From assembly GCF_019393635.1 (NCBI RefSeq), contig NC_057866.1, forward strand, positions 117,690,233 through 117,754,232: a stretch of DNA of 64,000 nucleotides, written 5' to 3'. The notes beneath the pieces are model-generated. The model was not told the origin of the DNA. It saw nothing but the letters and a program-made list of their open reading frames with translations, and did no database searches. This DNA comes from Dromiciops gliroides (lineage: Eukaryota > Chordata > Mammalia > Microbiotheria > Microbiotheriidae). Position numbers and translations under genes: made by a program. Below are positions 44,000 through 54,614 of this stretch, piece by piece; the stretch's first letter is position 1; each line of letters starts with the position of its first letter.

Positions 44000-45590
44000 G
44001 ATATTTCCCTTCTGGCTCTCTTGAAAATGCCTTTTTCAGCATTTTGGGTTTCTTCTCCCTTCTCAAACACACCATCACCATCAGAAGCCCCTTTCTTATT
44101 TTTAGAATAAACTTTCAAAAGAAAAAAAAAGTCACCTAGGTTTTTGTTTTATTTTACTTAGAGTTAGAAAATCCCTTCAAGTAGGTGTTGGCGTTTTAGG
44201 AAAAGTTAGAAAAGCATCATCCTTGCCCCCTCCTGAAACAGTAATACCCACTCAATTTCCCTAGTTCTCTGGTCTTCCATCTTTCTCTTCCTGCCATCTT
44301 TAAGTAGAAACTCTTGACACTCATCCCCTCCCATCTGTTCCCTTCTCTAATCGAAGGGACTGGTCTGTTATATTTCAATCTTTTGAGAGATTAAAAACTA
44401 AAAATAGGAGAAAAAAGCTAAACAAATTTTTAAAAGAATTTTATTGTATTTTTATTCTCTGTATATACTCGCAAAAATATGCATATATAAAACCTGTACA
44501 TATGTATATATACAAACATATACGTGAGTATGTATATATCACAGAGAAGTTTCTTTCATTCCCCCAAAAGCCCTTCACAAATACTATGTAAGGAACAAAG
44601 TGAAGCTATGGTTATGCTGCCAATTTGTCAACAATTTAATGTTTAGACAATTCGACAAATAAGATGGCATTTGAGAAGTGTTTATATCCATAGTAAGTAT
44701 TCATGGGGAAAACAAATTGCTGACTAAGATTTTCATGAAGATTAATCCGACATCCCTCAGAGGAACATGGAATTTGTGATTTTCAGAAAGTGTCACACAC
44801 AACTAATTACATTGTTTGTTTGCCTGGTGAATAAGTGAAGATATTACTAGCAATTTTCTGTTATTTTATGCTACTTTTCAGCTTTTCTTAAGCTGCAGCT
44901 GTGGCAATTGGTCCATTCCTCACCCGCTAAGAAATACTAAGCCCCTACACAGAAATTTTAGAGAGTGGCTGTAATCTCTGCACAGCTAAATTTATTTAAA
45001 GTAGACAATGCCCCATCATCCACTCAATCCTTCTCCTCTTTGTCTAGACAGAAGTCAGTAAACTTTTTTTTTTGCTTTCCTACAAAGTTTTGATAATCTA
45101 TACCTTCATAGTAGCTAAGAATAATAATGTACATGGGGGCTATGAGGTGAGACTTTGCTGAGTGGGAACAGAAAACTCTGATGTGGAACAGAAAATCAAA
45201 AAGGCATTTTTTGATTAGGAACCTAGCTGGCCAAGTGGAAGGAAAAATGCCTAAGAAGAGGCCTGGGATGAGAAACAGGACTACTGGTGTGGTGGGGGTC
45301 GGGGGAGAGACAGACAGACAGACAGAGAGAGAGAGAGAGAGTGCCTGCGGGCAGGCACCGCACCAGCACCAACACCAGCCTGGGACAGAAGCAAGCCAAG
45401 TAGGCTGGTAGATGAGATGCCTACAAGGGGAAGAGGCATCTGTGAGAGGGAATTAGGAAGGCAATACAGATTCAGAAAAGACAAAAACCCTGATATACTA
45501 AGTATGCATTTGGAAAATTGAATGCTTTCTCATTCTATTGTACTTGGGGTTTACTTTGTAAATATTGTCTATGAAATTAGATGTGCATAT
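44000..45590. other. Unique sequence; candidate conserved noncoding block
   Basis: No repeat recognised at 44580-45050. This block contains TAATTA-like, E-box (cagctg) and CCAAT-box-like (caattgg) words in sequence of moderate complexity. A GACA/GA simple repeat is at 45308-45345, followed by a short GC-rich patch (45340-45400) with no CpG-island character. Confidence 0.4.
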
Positions 45591-46270
45591 GTTATTTCTT
45601 TTGTGAATATTACCTCCTTGAGAGAAAGTTCTGTTTACCATAGTATCCCCATACCTGATACAAAGTAAGTGCTTAATAGATGTTATTTGATGAATTGTTA
45701 ATGACCCTTACCTACAGTCTTTAAAAATTCTAGATGTTCACCATTACTTATTCAACCCTTAGAAATGTGGAATTTAGATACCATGATGGGTTTATTAGTT
45801 TTAATTATCTAATATATTCCAATTCCATTCTTTTTTCACTTGGATAGATTGTTTGGGGTCAGGGATTGGTGAAAGTGTGGTAGTGATGGAGAGGAGTGTG
45901 ACATTACAATCTGAATCTTTTGAAGCATTTCTCCCATGAGGATGCAATATCATATATCCTAGAGAGTTCTGGTATGTTTAAAAAAAAGAAAATGACTTTC
46001 CTATGGAAACCACTTCTTTGCAAAAATAAGTATAAAAATATTATAACCCTACATTTAAAGCTGGAAGGGAATCCAGAACCCCTTTCATCTGATGCTTGGC
46101 CAATTCATTTAATTTCTGTGAACCTCCCTTTTCTCATCTTTAATAAGAAAGTCGTTATGCTTGATTTTCTTTATTTCTTCTTTATTTACTTTATCTTTCT
46201 CAATGCCCAAAACATTTTATTTCTAATTTATTACAATGGCCAAGTAAAGAGAGATGTTTTCCTTAGTCCT
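45591..46270. other. L2 3' end followed by unassigned sequence
   Basis: Sense L2 3' end at 45600-45710 ('acctccttgagagaaagttc', 'acaaagtaagtgcttaatag', 'gttatttgatgaattg'). A 128-codon ORF at 45920-46306 lacks any recognised motif. Confidence 0.45.
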
Positions 46271-46289
46271 CTGGGCTTCAGTTTCTTTT

Positions 46290-46476
46290 CTTTTTTCTTT
46301 TTTTAAAAATTTGTATTTATCTATTTATCTATCTGTCTGTTTGCAGGGCAATGAGGGTTAAGTGACTTGCCCAGAGTCACACAGTAAGTGTCAAGTGTCT
46401 AAGGCCAAATTTGAACTCGGGTTTTTCTGAATACAGGGCTGGTGCTTTTTCCACTGTGCCTCCTAGCTGCTCCCTT
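46290..46476 (-). mobile_element. Marsupial tRNA-derived SINE, antisense
   Basis: Tail is tttatctatctgtctgttt rather than plain T, then 'gcagggcaatgagggttaag' to 'cctcctagctgctccc'. Flanks ggcttcagtttc / ggcttcagttcc form the target duplication. A short internal deletion removes part of 'cacagctagtaag'. Confidence 0.85.
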
Positions 46477-46509
46477 GGCTTCAGTTCCAATTTAACTTCT
46501 CAGGGATTT

Positions 46510-46655
46510 GGGTATATATATATGTGTGTGTGTAGGTATATGTATGTATATATGTATTATGTTTATGCCTATTTATACATGCATATACATATATATGTAT
46601 ATTGTATGTTATATCTTATGTAATATATTACATATATTGTGAGTTTGTATGTGTG
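46510..46655. repeat. (TA/TG)n compound simple repeat
   Basis: Interrupted atatat/gtgtgt/tatgta sequence. Short ORFs here are low complexity. Confidence 0.8.
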
Positions 46656-46659
46656 TGTA

Positions 46660-49035
46660 TCAAGGAGAGACAGCATGATAGAGTAGAGCGAGGTCTAATC
46701 TTGGAGTAATGAAGACCTAGGTTAAAGTCCTGAATCTTCTATATGTAGCATGTATTCTCTGGCTCTCTTTCCCAGAGCTAGGCCTGGTGTATTGCTGCTT
46801 ATGGTACTATGGAGTTTTTTTGTGGTGGTTCTCCTTTCCTGAAGCCATCAGACCTGAGACTCACCTCCGAACATTGTTCTTCCAGTTGGTTAGGCTTCAT
46901 TGATTAGTGCCCCAGTTCCATGAGACCACTAAACTTTGATTAACTGTGGAAAAGGAATATTTACTCTAAATATTAAAGATATGGTGAGAACAAAAATAGA
47001 AACAGAACCCCAATACTTTGCCACCTATATTAGCTTGGGGAGGGGGGAGACAACAGGTTCAAAACTTAGCTCAGTTATTCCATAGTGTTTGTCTCACAAA
47101 GTTAACATACAGAGTTAAGCAGTATGACTGGGGAAAGGTAAGTCCCCACTGGCCTGGGATCCCAAAGCTCTCCCAGTTCCTCAGAGCTACGCTGGCTGAA
47201 AAACTTTGTCTGGACTCTGGCTACTGAATCTCTTTGGTTTCTTTACCTTTTGGCCAGAGGCTCTACTTCCTATGAAAGAAAATAACAAATAAAAAGTCCT
47301 ATTTCTCAAGGGTCATAATGCTTCAAAGTGGAAAAAGGCCCTAAAGCCCTTTCCTATACTATATGGGTTCTCATTAGACACTGTGAGAGAGTTACCTCAG
47401 ATTCAAGTGGAGAAAAGAGGCTACCAAAATTGACTGAGTTTTTTGGTGGTTGAAAAAGACCCCTCACAACTATCAGGATAATCAACTAGAACCAGTAATA
47501 GAATGTCCACATATGCTCCAAATTATCTCCAAAGCACTACCATTATATTTCTTCATAATTCTTCTGAAACTTCCCAGAATCCTCCATCACACACACACCA
47601 TGATAAGGTGGGAGAAGTAGAAATTGTAAGGGCACAAAAGAAGACAAAAAGGTTCAGATTAATAAGGGAAATCATAATTCAAGTGGTTTCAGTTGATGCT
47701 TTGAATCTATTGATACTCTCCATCATCAACTGTTTGCATCATGTCTTCGTATGGATATTTTCATGTGAAGTTACATTCAGTAGGTTTTCCCATGAATATT
47801 CTCCCTGATTTCCTTGAAAATAATCTAACAACCACAACCAAAATGGAATGCTTTGAAAATGTAATGCTTAATCTTAATATCAAGGAAAGAATGCAACTTT
47901 CTCCCTTTTTTTGAAAATGAGAAGGCTACCTATAAAGAACACCTCATGTTATATTGTACATACTTAATATGTTGGTTAATTTGGGAAAATTTTTTTCTCT
48001 TTCCTTTGAATTTTTTAAAATAAAGGATAATTCTCTGGAGGGGAAAGTTATGAATAATGAAGTCATGTTAATACAAAACTAACATTTTAAAGAGAACTAT
48101 AAAAAATAAAAAATTAATAATTCTAAGCTTGGGTTAATGTGACTCATTTTTTCTTTGGACTAAAGGTGTTATAGAATCATGGGCCTATTTTTTCATCCAA
48201 GGAGAGAATACAAGGAGGCAAAATTTTTTAAGGTGACCAAACAACCTCTGTATTATATCTTGCCCAGACCCTGCAATAAAAGTGATCCTCAGTAAGGAGG
48301 ATGCTAAAAAAAAAAAAAGCCAATGACTATAGAAAGGGAATACATATGTGGTAATGCCTAAAACAATAGTTTCCTGCTATTTAATCGATACTCTGCTACC
48401 CTTCAGGACTGGCAGCCTTAGAGCAAACCTGTTTTTTAGCATATTTCCAATGGGTCAAGTAAATTATATTCTGCAAAGATACTATGGCTCTTACAATGCT
48501 ATTGTAACAACCTGAAGGTATTGGGGAAAAAAGAACTGTTGTATAATTAAATATAAAAGCAATACAGAAAAATGGAAAAGTTAAGAGGAAAGCCATCAAA
48601 ATATTACTAACTAATCAGGCTCTCTCCTATATCCTTTGGATACTTAGATCAAATGCTCATCTGAGCCTCCAGTGTTCAGATGCTCAACATAGCCCAAGGG
48701 AATAGGTTTAGAAAATAATTGCTATCTTCGTTTATAATCTCAGTGACTTTTTTTAACCTTTCCCATCTGCAAATCCTTGGTAATATCAGCATAGTAAAAG
48801 GAATTTAATCAAACTTGCTGGTTATTGCTCTCAGAAGAGACTTGCTTTCAGAAAGTATTTGTACCTCTCATTTTAAATGTATTCATAATACAGACTATGA
48901 GATTTACTGAAACAGTGAACAATTGCATTTTATAGAATTTGGATATCTCAGTACTTCAGTATATTTGTGATTTTACTTATATGGGCTCTCCCTTCAGTCA
49001 CAGATATAGGTTATTATCTATCCATGCATCTCATC
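46660..49035. other. Mostly unassigned sequence
   Basis: A MIR-type SINE head lies at 46665-46745 ('gacagcatgatagagtagag', 'gaagacctaggttaaagtcc'). The stretch 46760-47500 has a less AT-rich, LTR-like feel but no terminal motif or duplication that I could define. 47500-49035 is unique AT-rich DNA. ORF 47503-47808 has no recognised motif. Confidence 0.4.
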
Positions 49036-49050
49036 CCTTAAAATTGTGGG

Positions 49051-49192
49051 GGGGGGGGTTGTGGGGCAATGAGGGTTAAGTGATTTGCCCAGGGTCACAC
49101 AGCTAGTGTCAAGTGTCTGAGACTGGATTTGAACTCAGGTCCTCCTGACTCCAGGGCCAGTGCTTTATCCACTGCTCCACCTAGCTGCCCCC
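49051..49192 (-). mobile_element. Marsupial tRNA-derived SINE, antisense, with C-rich tail
   Basis: 'ggcaatgagggttaagtgat' to 'tccacctagctgccccc'. Perfect duplication aaaattgtggg at 49040-49050 and 49193-49203. On its own strand the 3' tail is a run of C instead of A. Confidence 0.92.
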
Positions 49193-49222
49193 AAAATTGT
49201 GGGTTTTTTAAAATTAAAACTA

Positions 49223-49917
49223 TGTTTTTTAAAATTAATTGCTATTGCTATATCATCTTGGGTTAAGCATATTATTATTTTATTAATATTTTACACCAGT
49301 AAAGTTTGATAAGGTAGAGAAAGAAAGGAGAGTGCTTTAGTATGAAAGTTGACTTGACCAGGAGAAGAGTCCCAAAAGACCCATGTTGTCTCCCAGAGAG
49401 ACAGTGTGTGGTCTCAAGGAGAGTACAGAAGAGCTACAAAAGCTACACTTCTGTAAGAGGAAGAGCCAAGCCAAGAGCACATCCAGAGAGAGAGACAGTT
49501 CCAAGCTCTAGCCAAGAGAGAGCTCCTGGCATGGCCAAGGGTTTTTTCCTCTTTTGATAGAGGTGAGTCAGGATACATGGATCAAAGCGAGTTGTCCAAC
49601 ATCACTCAGTTCCATTGGGTGACATGACTCAAAGGTGGTACACATTAAAATGAACTCTACAGATGACATCAGGGAAAGACCCTCACTTAAGTTCCTTAAG
49701 GCAAATTCCATTGTCTACACCTGTTTTGGTCCCATCACTGAGTTAGACAAAAGAATCAAACTCCATTTCTTTTGTTCTTTTTGGTTTGTCCCAGACATGA
49801 TCTGAACTTTCTGCAGTTGGATGGGGGTGGGGGGGGTGTGCATAGGAAGGACTGAGAAACTGATCTCTGGGTCCCCCCCCCCAAGTAATCTCTTAGTAAT
49901 AATTATTTTCTCACACA
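49223..49917 (-). mobile_element. Probable second LTR related to the one at 41687
   Basis: Minus strand begins TGTGTGAGAAAATAATTATT, close to the start of the 41687-42227 LTR, and its presumed polyadenylation region ('aataaaataataatatgctt') resembles that LTR's 'aataaatgcttaattccc'. The presumed 3' end is AAAAAACA at 49223. No target duplication was found, and a G/C homopolymer (49866-49882) and a G-rich patch lie within. The boundary on the 49.2-kb side is uncertain. No viral genes. Confidence 0.45.
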
Positions 49918-49975
49918 ATTCTTTTCCATTTCCAACTAAGAATACAAAGGAATTGTTACTTCCTCAACCTTCCCC

Positions 49976-50590
49976 TAAGGGAGCTGGGTGGTACAGTGCA
50001 TGGAACACTGGACATAGAATCAGAACATCTGAGTTCAAATCTGGTCCCAGACATTCACTAGTTACATGACCCTGGCCAAATCATTTAACTTCTTTCTACA
50101 TCAATTCTGTCACCTGTAAAGTGGGGGATATTAATAATGTCTAACTAGCAGGATTATAGTGAGGATAAAATTAGATGTTTGTGTGATATAAGGAAAAACT
50201 TCAATTAAAGTTAACCAAAAATGGAATGAATTTTGTTGGGAGGTAGAGAAACTCCTGTCACTTGAAGTTTATAAGCAAAGGCTAAATGACCACTTGTCAG
50301 ATGAAAAGAATTCTTGTTTAGGTGTAGATTGGACTAGATCAACTCTGAGGTTTCTTCCAGCTTGGTGATAAATGTAAGCTTCTATTCTGAGAATAATAAC
50401 ATAACATTTATATGGTATTTTATGATGGTAAAACACTTCATGAATAAACTCATTTGATCCTCATAATGACACTGAGGTAACACATTCAAGTATCATAGCT
50501 AGGGAAACTGACACCCACAGAGGTAAAATTAGAGACTCAATTAAACAGGTTTTCTGAGTTCTACTGCAATGTTCTTTCCCCTATAGAAGG
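49976..50590. repeat. MAR1-type SINE, CR1/L3 3' end and MIR fragment in series
   Basis: Sense MAR1/MIR at 49976-50195 ('gagctgggtggtacagtgca', 'catctgagttcaaatctggt'). Sense CR1/L3 3' end at 50196-50385 ('tgttgggaggtagagaaact', 'aaatgaccacttgtcagatg', 'tagattggactagatcaact'). Antisense MIR at 50388-50590 ('actcatttgatcctcataat', 'agctagggaaactgacaccc'). Confidence 0.65.
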
Positions 50591-51048
50591 CTGAAGACAT
50601 TATATGTGCGCACATATACACACACACACATGCACATGCCCCCCACACATATGTGTATAAATATGTGCGTATTCTTTCATTGTCCTCTTTGATAAGAAGA
50701 ACTGGTGTTTCCCCAAGCTAATTTATACTCCTCTTTGAAGGTATGTGAAAGCTTAACCTTGCTGGTCTCCAGCTAGCTATTTCAGGATAGATATCACTTT
50801 GAGGTGTGCACAAAGTTATCCCTGATGTATTAAAGCACCGATTGTCTGAACTGTGCTGATTTCTACCCAGGAGGGTGCTGGTAAAGTGGCCAGTTTTTGT
50901 TCATTGGCCTTTAATCTATGGGTTTTTACCCCAACTTGAATAGAGACTAAATGACCTCCCAGCTGGTAACTCCGATATCAAATCCGTGGAACTGGAAAAG
51001 GGAAGAATGCTGTGAGAAACTTTGAATTTGTTTAATATTTTATATCTT

Positions 51049-51197
51049 TTTTTCTTTTTTGGTGATGCAATTGGGGTTAAGTGACTTGCCCAGGGTCACA
51101 CAGCTATTAAGTGTTAAGTGTCTGAGGCCGGATTTGAACTCAGGTCCTCCTGACTCCAGGGCCGGTGCTCTATCCACTGCACACCTAGCTGCTCCAG
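51049..51197 (-). mobile_element. Marsupial tRNA-derived SINE, antisense
   Basis: 'gcaattggggttaagtgact' to 'gcacacctagctgctcc', with a small deletion in the A-box part. Perfect 13-bp duplication tattttatatctt at 51036-51048 and 51198-51210. Confidence 0.93.
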
Positions 51198-51209
51198 TAT
51201 TTTATATCT

Positions 51210-53135
51210 TAATATTAAACTCTCTTTCTCAAGTATAACTATTGGGCTGTCACCAGCCAGAATTTAGTAAGCATTCTCTCCATGAAACCAAGAAGTCTCC
51301 ATCATAGGATGCTATTTAAAGATCTGGTTGTCTAAAACTTGCTTTTGTGGATATTAATTAAATAATATTTTAGGAGTCTTTCCCCCCTTTTATGGCATTT
51401 TTACATGCACTCCCATTTTTATGATAGAATATCCTTTCCAGCAATGTTTAGAAATCAATAAAGTGCTTATACATACATATATACAAACATACATGCATAC
51501 ATACATACATATACACATATGTAAGTATATATGTGCATATATATGTACATACATATATGCATGTACATACAATTTCCCCCTATCATTCAGAAATAAGCTA
51601 TCTAAAAATGAAAGGACCAAAATTGATTGAATTTTCCAATGTTTCTCCTATGTTCATAAAAAATTATTCTCTTTTTCATCAGAAATGTTTATGTAATGGA
51701 AATAACCCTTCTTTATGAATATTAAACTGTATGAACTTAGACAAGTCATTTTATTTTGGGGAATCTCATTTTCTTCCTATGGAAATTTTTAAAAAGGGAA
51801 ATCCCAATATTCTTTTGAATTCTTTGTTGAATATTAAGGATAGTCAGAAATGCTCCTCCTCCATACCATTTTCCTGGAGATGAGATAATATGTGGACAAT
51901 GTGTTGTTTCAAGCAGTCATTTAAAATTATTTCTTCATTTCATAAAATTTAAGATAAATTTGTACGTAAGCAAATTTCCTTTTATCTGTTTTTTTACTCT
52001 TTGGCAAAATTTATGTAACCCACCATTAGCCTGGGACTCAAATAACTCTTGTAATTTTGATTGTCATATTTCTGCTTTTCTTAACCCAATATATTCTCCT
52101 GATTCAATTTTTTGTTTTGTTTTGTTTTATCTGTTTACCTGTGGTTCAATGAATTCATTACCTTTGCATCATTAGTCTTGAGGAAATTCCTAGAGGGAAA
52201 ATTATGTCCACCCATAGAGATCAGCCACAAATTACTTAGTAATTAATGTACATGTTGCATAGAAAATGTTTGTGAGTAGGACTTCAATGCAGATCTTCAT
52301 ATTCTGAACCCTGGTGCTTTATCCCCTATGTATCATTGCCTCTCATCTTTTCTTTACACATGATGAAAAATAAATAGAACATAAGGTTAAATGATTTGCC
52401 CAAGATTACAAGCCAGAGGTCAGTTAAGATTTAGTTTAAGAACAACTCAGTTTCTAAGTCATTTATCTCACTGTGTCCTCTACTGCTATTTGATATCCTC
52501 CAACATTTTATCCCAGCAGCTTTCTTTTGATTAATCCTATAGTGATTCTAAAACTTTTACATGAGAAGACATCTAGACTAACCAAACTGCTCTTGTTTGC
52601 TGACTTTGCAGTTTTCCTCTTTTGTAAATAAATGATACTACTCTTGAAATCATATGTCTAGCTAAATTCTCTTCACACAAAGTTTTCAAACAATTGTGGC
52701 CCTTAGAAAATATATTGCGCTAACTGAATAATAAACATGCACACACATGCAAAATTATCTACATACATGCACAAACTCAAACATATATATACAAAGTTAT
52801 TTTTTTCTGAAATGTAAACTGCAAAGAAGAAAGAAATGTCAGGTATTTTTTTTTCTTTTCATCCTCCATTTTTCTAAGACTTAGCACAGTCCCTAGAACA
52901 CAGTGGTTGCTTAAAATGTATTTTAACTTGACTTCTTTCATTCTTCATTCTCCTCCCCCCCGCCTGTGCTTTTCCTCCTATGTCTTTTTTCTTTCTTATT
53001 CTCTCAGAAACTATGGAATAATTGAATTGAAAATGACAGTGATGTGTTTACATGAGATGTCAGTCTCAATATCATCAAAGTATCTGACTAATTAGGGATC
53101 CATTGACTACCTGAGGAAGGGGAATACACGCATAT
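51210..53135. other. Mostly unassigned sequence
   Basis: Contains a CATA/ATGT simple repeat at about 51468-51570, antisense MIR scraps at 52255-52335 and 52380-52475 ('tgatttgcccaagattacaa'), and a sense L2 tail at 52855-52925 ('cttagcacagtccctagaac'). No coding gene seen. Confidence 0.45.
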
Positions 53136-53136
53136 A

Positions 53137-53139
<3 letters not shown>

Positions 53140-53177
<38 letters not shown>

Positions 53178-53280
53178 TACATGGACATATATGTATGTGT
53201 GTTTATTAAATATATGTGTATATATATACATGGACATATATGTATGTGTGTTTATTAAATATATGTGTATATGTATATAG
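53140..53280. repeat. (TA)n with a 49-bp tandem duplication
   Basis: A pure TA run (about 53140-53168) is followed by two copies of a unit starting 'acatggacatatatgtatgt' (53179 and 53228) and containing 'gtgtttattaaatatatgtg'. Confidence 0.9.
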
Positions 53281-54605
53281 TATATAAAATTGCAAAACTC
53301 TCTACCACTGAAGGACTGTTCAAAATGTATTACAAATAATAGCACTAGAGCTGGTCTTGTTCTGAATGTAATTTCATTTTCAAAAAGCTCTTGAAGGGAT
53401 AAGCTAAAGTTTGAGCCTGACAGGGAGACATGTACAGTCACAAAATACTATTTTAAGGGGCAATTTCGAGGAGGAGAGAATCAGAATGGAACCCAAAGGA
53501 GTGCTTTTGAGCTCTCTGCTTATTGAAGATATTATATTTAATTTTATATCCAGGGGTCAATCAATGACAGAAAAGGGCAAAAATAAGCCACTGGCATTTA
53601 ACATGCCATATAATAAAGATTTATTTTCTAGCTCATTTTAGATATTTATCAGGCATACTATAGAAATAACTTTTCTGTATTACCTACCTATCTAGGGAAG
53701 TAAATATCATTCATTTTTATATCACAGATGATTCAGGAATTTTTTAATGTAAGTCACCAATCATAATTTTATTCTCTCTAAATTCTTAGGGTAAACAGAA
53801 ATCCTAAAACAAAATCCAATCTCTACTGAACACAGTTGCCTCAATCTCTAGAAGAAAAAATTTTTTAAAAATAAAAGAAAATATGGGGAGTTGGTTGTTG
53901 ATGCTCTACCCCTTTGCACAATACTTTCTATTATTCTGACTTTTTCTCTGCATCACTGCAGTGTTATTAAGTGCAGCAAATCTTCCATTTTGAATATAAG
54001 TTCCAGAAAATTTGAGTGAGGGCTGGGCAACAGAGTCTTTGGAAACTGTAGCATTAATTCTGCCAGAAATATGAAGTATCTTTAAATGATCATATAACAT
54101 TTCCCTGTATCACTTTCCCTAAATGAGAAATTGACCTCTGGGTTTAATTGATAACACATCTTGTCTGATAATTAGCAGCACTGGAGGTCAAACCTTCCTT
54201 TCAAGTGCACCAATATTAAGAGAGTTGCAATTTGAAAAGCCTTTTTTATAAATGTTTACCTTGTATTTCCATTCTCATGATTGAATCCTATTATGTACCT
54301 GTAAACTACATTAAATGAATTTGCTTCTTAATACACAAATATTTATGGATCCGATGCTACAGCTTAAATTGACCAATGGAAATATTTTTACTTTCTTTGT
54401 CAGCATCATTATTATTATCATCATAATTATCATTCTATTATTTTATCTTTCATCTATGGCTTTCTGAGGTGCCAAACATGGATTATATTATTCTCTCCAA
54501 TGCCTGATTGGAATTTGTTGAAAAAATATTTCCTCTTCATTCTCAAAAGGTTGCTTTATAAGATAATCAGATTGAATCAAACAGAAGAAGATTTGAAGCC
54601 TAAAT
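53281..54605. other. Unique sequence; candidate conserved noncoding block
   Basis: No repeat recognised. 54130-54480 is moderately complex AT-rich DNA with several TAAT words and an (ATT/ATC)n patch near 54405-54440. ORFs here are short and without motif. Confidence 0.4.
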
Positions 54606-54614
54606 TAAATGTTA

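Noticed and set aside
43906..44118. Glu/Arg/Gly-rich ORFs on the minus strand
   Set aside because: They are readings of the (CCCTCT)n tract.
46760..47500. Possible further LTR
   Set aside because: Composition is suggestive, but no TG/CA termini with a duplication, TATA and polyadenylation layout could be defined.
41687..49917. A complete provirus between the two related LTRs
   Set aside because: Intervening DNA is made of an L1 3' end, SINEs, microsatellites and unique sequence, with no gag, pol or env-like coding seen. Independent solo LTRs are more likely.
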